Source: an uncultured Pseudoflavonifractor sp.
Lineage (GTDB): Bacteria; Bacillota; Clostridia; Oscillospirales; Oscillospiraceae
Assembly (NCBI GenBank): GCA_904419835.1
Contig: CAJFTA010000027.1
Coordinates: 1-29,000 of the forward strand
Direction of reading: 5' to 3'
DNA: 29,000 bases
The notes beneath the pieces are model-generated. The model was not told the origin of the DNA. It ran no database searches and was given only the letters and a program-made list of their open reading frames with translations. Of the stretch, positions 23,273 to 29,000 are shown piece after piece. The translations under genes and the position numbers were made by a program. Within the stretch, counting starts at the first letter, position 1. Every line of letters begins with the position of its first letter.

Positions 23273-24148
23273 TTACAATTCGTTCTGCCGGTACTCCCGG
23301 AAGCCGTCTCCCAGCACCTCGTGGGCGTCGCACACGATGATGAAGGCGGAGGGGTCCAGCTCCTTGACCATCTTCTTGATGGACACAATCTGCCGCTGCT
23401 TGAAGGCGCACATGAGCACCTTCTTCTCCGCGCCGGAGTAGCCGCCCTGGCCCTGGAGGATGGTGACGCCCCGGTCCAGGTCGTTGACCAGGACGTCGGC
23501 AATCTCCTTGAAGCGGTCGCTGATGATATAGGCCACCTTGGCGCTGTCCAGGCCGTAGAGCATCCGGTCCATGACGATACCGGCGATATACAGGGCCACC
23601 ACGCCGTAGAGGGCGCTGTACACGCTGCCGAAGGCGATGGCGCTGGCCACGATGACCACCATATCGGTGGCGATGAGCAGCTTGCCCATGGGCAGCCAGG
23701 TGATTTTCAGCTTGAGCAGCCGGGCGATGAGGTCGGTGCCGCCGGTGGTGGCGCCCTGCTGGAACACCATGCCCAGGGAGGCCCCCATAAACACGCCGCC
23801 GAAGACGCAGGCCAGCATGGAGTCCATGGCCTCAAAGGTCCAGATGCCGTTGACGATGTCGATGAACACGGAGGACACCGCCATGGCGTACAGGGAGGAC
23901 AGCAGCAGGTGTCCTCCCAGCAGCCGCCAGCCCAGGATGAACAGGGGGATATTGAGGATGATGACCACTGTGCCGATGGGGGCCCAGGGCAGAATGGCGT
24001 TGATGATCTGGCCCACGCCGGTGATGCCGCCGAAGGCAATGTCGTTGGGCACGTAGAACCAGTTGAAGCCCACGGCGTAGATGGCCGAGGCCAGGGTGAT
24101 CATGAAATAGGACCATACCAGGTTGAACGCTTTGGATTTTGGTTTCAT
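23273..24148 (-). CDS. YitT-family membrane protein with DUF2179
   Basis: This is a 291-residue inner-membrane protein with about five hydrophobic helices in residues ~12-210. It contains family stretches such as YAVGFNWFYVPNDIAFGGITGVGQII and GASLGMVFQQGATTGGTDLIARLL. The cytoplasmic C-terminal DUF2179 domain (~215-285) has the RGVTILQGQGGYSGAEKKVLMC motif. Transported substrate and role are unknown for most members. It lies between the parC-like gene and the LUD gene on the same strand, with gaps of ~60-70 bases and no clear terminator. Confidence 0.93.
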   Translation of the reverse strand: MKPKSKAFNLVWSYFMITLASAIYAVGFNWFYVPNDIAFGGITGVGQIINAILPWAPIGTVVIILNIPLFILGWRLLGGHLLLSSLYAMAVSSVFIDIVNGIWTFEAMDSMLACVFGGVFMGASLGMVFQQGATTGGTDLIARLLKLKITWLPMGKLLIATDMVVIVASAIAFGSVYSALYGVVALYIAGIVMDRMLYGLDSAKVAYIISDRFKEIADVLVNDLDRGVTILQGQGGYSGAEKKVLMCAFKQRQIVSIKKMVKELDPSAFIIVCDAHEVLGDGFREYRQNEL

Positions 24149-24216
24149 ACATACCTCTCACGGGCGCCGGGAAGCTGTCCGCGCCCGGCTGGGTTGATGC
24201 CGTCTTGTTTCCCGGC

Positions 24217-26460
24217 TCAGAGCAGGCTCATCTGCTCCTCGCCCCGGTCCTCTCCCTTCAGGAGGGCGCCGGCCACGGGCAGGCTGCGGGCCCGGTATCG
24301 GGCGGTGTTGACAATGGGACTGCCCTCCACCGGCTCCACACGCTCCACAGCATGCTTGGGCTTGAGGGTCATCACGTTGACGCCCTGGGTGGTGCGGGTG
24401 GCCTTGGGAGCCAGAAGGGCGGTGTGGAAGATGAGGCAGCGGCCCTCGGTGGAGATGACCGCCAGCTCCAGGTCCTCCCGCAGCAGCAGAGCGGCAGCCA
24501 GGGGGGACTTGTCGGAGTAGGCGCCGGTCAGCTTCCGCCGGCGGGTCTGGGTCTGGTAGGCGGACAGCTCCACACGGGCGGCCTTGCCGTTGCGGAAGAA
24601 GAAGAGCAGGTTGCCCGAGTAGTCCCCGGGGACGCAGGCCCACACCACGCTCTCCCCCGCCTCCATCTCCAGCTTGGTGGGCAGATAGTCGCCCAGCACG
24701 GAGGCCTTGGCGTCGTCGAAGTCGCTCATGCGGGTCTTGTAGCACTGCTGCCTGTCGGTAAAGACCAGCAGCTCGTCCCGGTTGGTGCACTCCCACTGGA
24801 GCCACGCCCCGTCCCCCTCCTTGTACTTCTGCTCGCTGTTCATGCGCAGAGAAGCGGGGGTAATTTTTTTGAAGTACCCCTCACGGGAGAGGAAAGCGGT
24901 GACCGGGTAGTCGGGGATCTCCTCCTCCGGCTCGGGCTCGGACAGGCGCTGGTGCTCGTAGATGATCTCGGTGCGGCGGGGCTGGGCGTACTTCTTCTTC
25001 ACGGCGCCCAGCTCGGCGATGATGATCTTCTTGATGCGGCCCGGGTTGCTGACGATATCCTGAAGGTCGGCAATCTCCTCCTCCAGTGTAGAGGTTTCCT
25101 CAATCCGCTTGAGGATATACTCCTTGTTGATGTTGCGCAGCTTGATGTCGGCCACGTACTCGGCCTGGATATTGTCGATGCCGAAGCCGATCATCAGGTT
25201 GGGCACCACCTCGGCGTCCTCCTCGGTCTCCCGGATGATCTTGATGGCCCGGTCGATGTCCAGCAGGATTTTCTTCAGGCCCTTGAGGAGGTGCAGCTTC
25301 TCCTGCTTCTTCTTCATGACGAAATAAGTCCGCCGGCGCACGCCCTCCATCCGCCAGGCCGTCCACTCCTCCAGGATCTCCCGCACGCCCATGACCCGGG
25401 GCATGCCGGCGATGAGGATATTGAAATTGCAGGCAAAGGAGTCCATCAGGGGGGTGGCGCGGAACAGCTTCTGCATCAGCTTGTCCGGGTCTGCGCCCCG
25501 CTTCAGGTCGATGGTCAGCTTCAGGCCGGTCAGGTCGGTCTCGTCCCGCATGTCGGCGATTTCCTTCACCTTGCCCGCCTTGATGAGCTCGGCCACCTTG
25601 TCCATGATGGCCTCCACGGTGGTGGAGTAGGGAATCTCGTAAATTTCGATGAGGTTCTCGCCCTTCAGGTAGCGCCACCGGGCCCGGACCTTGAAGGAGC
25701 CCCGGCCGGTGTTGTAGATCTGGGCGATTTCGGCGGCATCGTAGAGCAGCTCGCCGCCGGTGGGGAAGTCGGGGGCCTTGAGCACCGCCGTCAGGTCGCA
25801 GTCTGGGTGCTTCAGGTACTCCACCGTGGCGTCGCACACCTCGCCCAAGTTGAAGCCGCACAGGTTGGAGGCCATGCCCACGGCGATGCCCTGGTTGGCG
25901 CTCACCAGCACGTTGGGGAAGGTGGTGGGCAGCAGGGTGGGCTCTTTCATGGTGCCGTCGTAGTTGTCCACAAAGTCCACCGTGTCCTGGTCGATGTCCC
26001 GGAACAGCTCGGTGCAGATGCCGTCCAGCCGCACCTCGGTGTATCGGCTGGCGGCCCAGGCCATGTCCCGGGAGTAGACCTTACCGAAGTTGCCCTTGGA
26101 GTCCACCAGGGGGTGGAGCAGGGCCCCGTAGCCCCGGGAGAGGCGGACCATGGTGTCGTAGATGGCGGCGTCGCCGTGGGGATTCAATTTCATGGTCTGG
26201 CCCACCACGTTGGCGCTCTTGGTGCGCCCGCCCCCCAGCAGCTTCATCTGGTACATGGTGTACAGCAGCTTCCGGTGGCTGGGCTTGAAGCCGTCAATCT
26301 CCGGGATGGCACGGGAGACGATGACGCTCATGGCGTAGGGCATGTAGTTGATCTCCAGCGTCTGGGTGATGGGCTGCTCCAGCACCTCGGGCCGCAGGCC
26401 CATGACGTTGGGGTTATTTTTGTGCTTCGCCCCCTCCGCGGGGGCCTTTTTCTTAGGCAA
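24217..26460 (-). CDS. parC: Type IIA topoisomerase subunit A (ParC/GyrA-like, divergent)
   Basis: This is the 747-residue DNA breakage-reunion subunit. The catalytic tyrosine is Tyr140 in AASRYTEVRL. The quinolone-binding region reads NPHGDAAIYD (residues 93-102): the position of E. coli GyrA Ser83 is Ala98, and Asp87 corresponds to Asp102. The usual GSIDGD segment reads GKVYSRD. A long coiled coil (~350-490) precedes the C-terminal beta-pinwheel (~510-720). That region lacks a QRRGGKG GyrA box, which argues against true gyrase supercoiling activity. An RNA-free 24-base gap separates it from a small membrane protein gene, which itself follows the parE-like gene, so A and B subunits are cotranscribed. 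The name ParC is by pairing and motif, not proven decatenase activity. Confidence 0.92.
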   Translation of the reverse strand: MPKKKAPAEGAKHKNNPNVMGLRPEVLEQPITQTLEINYMPYAMSVIVSRAIPEIDGFKPSHRKLLYTMYQMKLLGGGRTKSANVVGQTMKLNPHGDAAIYDTMVRLSRGYGALLHPLVDSKGNFGKVYSRDMAWAASRYTEVRLDGICTELFRDIDQDTVDFVDNYDGTMKEPTLLPTTFPNVLVSANQGIAVGMASNLCGFNLGEVCDATVEYLKHPDCDLTAVLKAPDFPTGGELLYDAAEIAQIYNTGRGSFKVRARWRYLKGENLIEIYEIPYSTTVEAIMDKVAELIKAGKVKEIADMRDETDLTGLKLTIDLKRGADPDKLMQKLFRATPLMDSFACNFNILIAGMPRVMGVREILEEWTAWRMEGVRRRTYFVMKKKQEKLHLLKGLKKILLDIDRAIKIIRETEEDAEVVPNLMIGFGIDNIQAEYVADIKLRNINKEYILKRIEETSTLEEEIADLQDIVSNPGRIKKIIIAELGAVKKKYAQPRRTEIIYEHQRLSEPEPEEEIPDYPVTAFLSREGYFKKITPASLRMNSEQKYKEGDGAWLQWECTNRDELLVFTDRQQCYKTRMSDFDDAKASVLGDYLPTKLEMEAGESVVWACVPGDYSGNLLFFFRNGKAARVELSAYQTQTRRRKLTGAYSDKSPLAAALLLREDLELAVISTEGRCLIFHTALLAPKATRTTQGVNVMTLKPKHAVERVEPVEGSPIVNTARYRARSLPVAGALLKGEDRGEEQMSLL

Positions 26461-26484
26461 TGATATCCGTCCTTCACTTCATTC

Positions 26485-26685
26485 TTACCAGGTAACAGGG
26501 TCGTTTATTTGAAATGCCAGAATTGAGAGATAGAGCATCCCCCAGTAGAGCAGCGCCGCGGCCGCCCCGCCGATGAGCAGGGCCGTCAGCAGTCTGGCGG
26601 CCCGGGGCAGCCGGGTCCTTTTCAGCAGGCCCCATCCGCCCCTGGCAACCAAAAGCGCCAGCAAAACAGCCGCAAAAGAATACAT
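26485..26685 (-). CDS. Small two-helix membrane protein between topoisomerase genes
   Basis: This is a 66-residue protein starting at ATG 26685, with AGGAAA about nine bases upstream and 14 bases after the parE-like stop. Two hydrophobic stretches are visible, ~2-18 (YSFAAVLLALLVARGGWGLL) and ~32-58 (LLTALLIGGAAAALLYWGMLYLSILAF), joined by a basic loop KRTRLPRAAR. No family is recognised. Its tight packing between the two topoisomerase subunits supports it as a real gene of this transcript. Confidence 0.75.
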   Translation of the reverse strand: MYSFAAVLLALLVARGGWGLLKRTRLPRAARLLTALLIGGAAAALLYWGMLYLSILAFQINDPVTW

Positions 26686-26699
26686 GATACGCTTTCCTC

Positions 26700-28682
26700 T
26701 TACGAAATATCCGCCAGCTCCAGGTACTTGTACCCCTCGCTCGCAATGTGGTCCTTTCTGCCCTGGAGATTGTCCCCCAGGAGCAGGTCGAAGACCTGGG
26801 CGGTGCGCTCCACATCCTCGGGCATGACCTTGATAAGGCGGCGGGTCTCCGGGTTCATGGTGGTGAGCCACATCATGTCCGGCTCGTTCTCGCCCAGGCC
26901 CTTGGACCGCTGGACGGTGAACTTTTTTCCCTCCAGGGAGGCCACAATGTCGTTCTTCTCCTTGTCGGAGTAGGCGAACCAGGTCTTTTCCCTACAGTTG
27001 ATCTCGTAGAGGGGGGACTCAGCGATATACACATACCCCCGCTGGATGAGGGTGGGGGTGAGGCGGTAGAGCATGGTGAGAATGAGGGTGCGGATCTGGA
27101 AGCCGTCCACGTCGGCATCGGTACAGATGACCACCTTGTTCCACCGCAGGTTCATCAGGTCAAAGGTGGCCATGTCCTTGGCGTGTCTGTCGTTGACCTC
27201 CACGCCGCAGCCCAGCACCTTCAAGAGGTCGGTGATGATCTCGCTCTTGAAGATCTTGGCGTAGTCAGCCTTGAGGCAGTTGAGGATTTTGCCCCGGACG
27301 GGCATGATGCCCTGGAACTCGGCGTCCCGGCTGAGCTTGACCGCGCCCATAGCCGAGTCGCCCTCCACGATGTAGAGCTCCCGGCGCTCGGTGTCCCTGG
27401 TGCGGCAGTCCACAAACTTCTGCACCCGGTTGGAGATATCCATGCTGCCGGTCAGCTTCTTCTTGATGTTGAGCCGGGCCTTCTCCGCGTTCTCCCTGGC
27501 CCGCTTGTTGATGAGCACCTGTTCGCCGATCTTCTGGGCGTCAAAGGGGTTTTCGATGAAGTAGACCTCCATCTGGCTCTTGAGAAACTCCGTCATGGCC
27601 TCCTGGACAAACTTGTTGTTGATGGCCTTTTTGGTCTGGTTCTCATAGGAGGTCTGGGTGGAGAAGTTGTTGCTCACCAGGATAAGGCAGTCCTGAATGT
27701 CGTTCCAGGTGATCTTGCTCTCGCTCTTCTGGTACTTGCCCTGGGCCTTCAGGTAGCCGTCGATGGCGGAGACAAAGGCGGAGCGCATGGCCTTCTCCGG
27801 GCTGCCGCCGTGCTCCAGCCAGGAGGAGTTGTGGTAGTGCTTGATGATCTGCACCGCGTTGGAGAAGCAGAAGGACACGGACAGCTTCACCTTGTACTCC
27901 GGCTTGTCGTCCCGGTCCCGGCCCCTGCGCTCGGCCTGCCAGAACACAGGCTGGGTCAGGGGATTCTCCCCGGCGAGCTCCTTTACATAGTCCTCAATGC
28001 CGTTGTCGTACTTAAACTCGGTGGTCTCGAACTTGCCCCCCACCTGGTTGCGGAACCGGAAGGTAACCCCCGCGTTGACCACCGCCTGCCGCTTCATTAC
28101 GTCCAGGTAGTACTCTACCGGGATGCTGATGTCGGTAAAGACCTCCAGGTCCGGCTTCCAGCGGAACTTGGAGCCGGTCTTTTTCCCGCTCCAGGGCTCC
28201 TTTTTCAGGCCGCCCACGTTCTCGCCCTTCTCAAAGTGGAGGGTGTACTCAAAGCCGTCCCGGTGGATGACCGCGTCGAAGTACTCGCTGGCGTACTGGG
28301 TGGCGCAGGAGCCCAGGCCATTGAGGCCCAGGGAGTACTCGTAGTTGTCGCCGTCGTTGTTGTTGTACTTGCCGCCGGCGTACAGCTCGCAGAACACCAG
28401 CTCCCAGTTGTACTTCTGCTCCTTCTCGTTCCAGTCCACGGGACAGCCCCGGCCGAAGTCCTCCACCTCAATGGACCTGTCCTCGTACCGGGTGACGGTG
28501 ATAACGCTGCCGTGGCCCTCACGGGCCTCGTCGATGGCGTTGGACAAAATTTCAAATACGGCGTGCTCGCAGCCCTCCAGCCCGTCGGAGCCGAAGATGA
28601 CAGCCGGGCGCTTGCGCACCCGGTCGGCGCCCTTGAGGGCGGAAATGGACTCGTTGCCGTAGGTTTTGCTGGCTTTGGCCAT
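26700..28682 (-). CDS. parE: Type IIA topoisomerase subunit B (ParE/GyrB-like, divergent)
   Basis: This is the 660-residue ATPase/TOPRIM subunit, ATG 28682 with AGGAGA seven bases upstream. The GHKL ATPase motifs are present but divergent: EILSNAIDEA (44-53; usually EVVDNSIDEA), EDFGRGCPVD (74-83) and LNGLGSCATQ in place of LHGVG. The TOPRIM domain has EGDSAMGAVK (~441; usually EGDSAGGSAK), MPVRGKILN and DADVDGFQIRT (~521-531). The C-terminal QRSKGLGENEPDMMWLTTMNPETR is typical. It lacks the long insertion of proteobacterial GyrB. The pattern suggests a distinct clostridial subgroup; a canonical gyrAB pair is expected elsewhere in the genome. Confidence 0.93.
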   Translation of the reverse strand: MAKASKTYGNESISALKGADRVRKRPAVIFGSDGLEGCEHAVFEILSNAIDEAREGHGSVITVTRYEDRSIEVEDFGRGCPVDWNEKEQKYNWELVFCELYAGGKYNNNDGDNYEYSLGLNGLGSCATQYASEYFDAVIHRDGFEYTLHFEKGENVGGLKKEPWSGKKTGSKFRWKPDLEVFTDISIPVEYYLDVMKRQAVVNAGVTFRFRNQVGGKFETTEFKYDNGIEDYVKELAGENPLTQPVFWQAERRGRDRDDKPEYKVKLSVSFCFSNAVQIIKHYHNSSWLEHGGSPEKAMRSAFVSAIDGYLKAQGKYQKSESKITWNDIQDCLILVSNNFSTQTSYENQTKKAINNKFVQEAMTEFLKSQMEVYFIENPFDAQKIGEQVLINKRARENAEKARLNIKKKLTGSMDISNRVQKFVDCRTRDTERRELYIVEGDSAMGAVKLSRDAEFQGIMPVRGKILNCLKADYAKIFKSEIITDLLKVLGCGVEVNDRHAKDMATFDLMNLRWNKVVICTDADVDGFQIRTLILTMLYRLTPTLIQRGYVYIAESPLYEINCREKTWFAYSDKEKNDIVASLEGKKFTVQRSKGLGENEPDMMWLTTMNPETRRLIKVMPEDVERTAQVFDLLLGDNLQGRKDHIASEGYKYLELADIS

Positions 28683-28719
28683 TACTTTCTCCTCGCATTA
28701 CACAGTTTTACATTGTATT

Positions 28720-28749
28720 ATTTTATCTCTAATTTGCCCCTTCTGTCAA
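28720..28749 (-). promoter_or_regulatory. Promoter of the topoisomerase transcript
   Basis: On the minus strand a perfect TTGACA (28749-28744) and TAAAAT (28725-28720) are separated by 18 bases. The -10 lies ~38 bases before the ATG at 28682. Confidence 0.85.
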
Positions 28750-28785
28750 GGAAAGGGGCGGTGGTCCGGGGCGGATCGAAAAGAA

Positions 28786-28814
28786 CCGGGGCCGTCTCGG
28801 TGAGACGGCCCCGG
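28786..28814. terminator. Perfect 13-bp GC hairpin
   Basis: CCGGGGCCGTCTC pairs with GAGACGGCCCCGG across a GGT loop. No T-run follows on either strand. It is immediately next to the hairpin at the start of repeat copy 2 and may help insulate the parE promoter from transcription entering from the right. Confidence 0.6.
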
Positions 28815-28815
28815 C

Positions 28816-28991
28816 CAGGCTGTCGAAAAAGTCCAGGGACTTTTTCGACAGCCTTCAAAAATGCCGTTACTTTCGCGCCGCACAGCGGCGCAAAAGTCCT
28901 TGCTCCGCTCCCCGGAAGCCTTGCACAGCAAGGCTTCCGGGGCATTCGATTCCACGCGAGGCGGGCGGCTGCCCCCTCGCGCTCCCCCGCC
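28816..28991 (+). repeat. Structured intergenic repeat element, copy 2
   Basis: This is the second copy of the element at 11728-11901. Its first hairpin, 28818-28853, is a perfect 16-bp stem with AAAAAGTC/GACTTTTT, usable as a terminator in either direction. The stem GCGCCGC/GCGGCGC is two pairs longer than in copy 1. The CCGGAAGCCTTGC/GCAAGGCTTCCGG stem has T-A where copy 1 has G-C. The last ~60 bases are identical to copy 1. Only nine bases follow before the window ends, so right-hand flanking repeats cannot be checked. Confidence 0.88.
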
Positions 28992-29000
28992 CCGACACAG

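Noticed and set aside
24139..26463. 774-codon plus-strand open frame opposite the parC-like gene
   Set aside because: It is an antisense shadow of a gene with a catalytic tyrosine and topoisomerase motifs.
28718..28955. Minus-strand ORFs starting MESNAPEA or MPRKP in the structured repeat, and the related ORF at 11158-11865
   Set aside because: The two repeat copies give similar peptides only over short stretches and in shifting frames, while hairpins are conserved; this fits a non-coding repeat better than a gene.

Overview
The window is GC-rich and densely coded, with small operon-like gene blocks, near-consensus Shine-Dalgarno sites, a sortase, a RelA/SpoT homolog, a DUF2179-type YitT protein, a DUF4860-like pilus block and a divergent clostridial-type topoisomerase pair. 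Together these suggest a gut Bacillota of class Clostridia, most likely Oscillospiraceae (the Flavonifractor/Pseudoflavonifractor/Lawsonibacter neighbourhood). The assignment is inferred from gene types and composition. No rRNA or other taxonomic marker is present.

Layout. (1) 1-2224: the 5' three-quarters or so of a minus-strand secreted protein with InlB-type repeats, cut by the window edge. Its leader carries a clear cyclic di-GMP-I (GEMM-I) riboswitch. (2) 2225-5194: a divergent plus-strand block with a BTAD-type regulator ending in a degenerate GGDEF-like domain, a sortase and a secreted transglutaminase-like protein. (3) 5264-9519: a compact type IV pilus-like locus (PilC/GspF, four small membrane-anchored pilin-like proteins, PilT, one unknown), closed by a terminator. 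(4) 9584-14446: recJ, a structured intergenic repeat, a bifunctional-type rel gene and a small unknown gene. (5) 14492-19080: a probable cell-wall cassette (D-aspartate-ligase-like ATP-grasp, a racemase remnant, an aspartate racemase, a MurE-type ligase), followed by an overlapping queG-like gene and a terminator. (6) 19090-20618: a two-CBS protein and a convergent membrane-bound XRE regulator sharing a bidirectional terminator. (7) 20661-28749: a minus-strand series of parE-like, small membrane protein, parC-like, YitT, LUD-domain and GH13 genes, ended by a strong terminator. (8) 28786-29000: two strong hairpins and a second copy of the structured repeat.

How the genes may work together. Blocks 1-3 all concern the cell surface: a c-di-GMP-responsive secreted repeat protein, a regulator with a GGDEF-derived domain, a sortase, a transglutaminase-like protein and a pilus motor. 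Block 5 suggests D-Asp is attached to the peptidoglycan stem, probably on L-Lys because the MurE-like protein lacks the DNPR motif of diaminopimelate-adding enzymes. If so, D-Asp would be part of the crossbridge that sortase uses as acceptor.

The most notable observations are the riboswitch/degenerate-GGDEF pair, the two-copy structured repeat with a compensatory base-pair change and a 16-bp direct repeat around one copy, the racemase 5' remnant with 13-bp inverted repeats, and the divergent topoisomerase pair with Ala at the quinolone-contact serine position.
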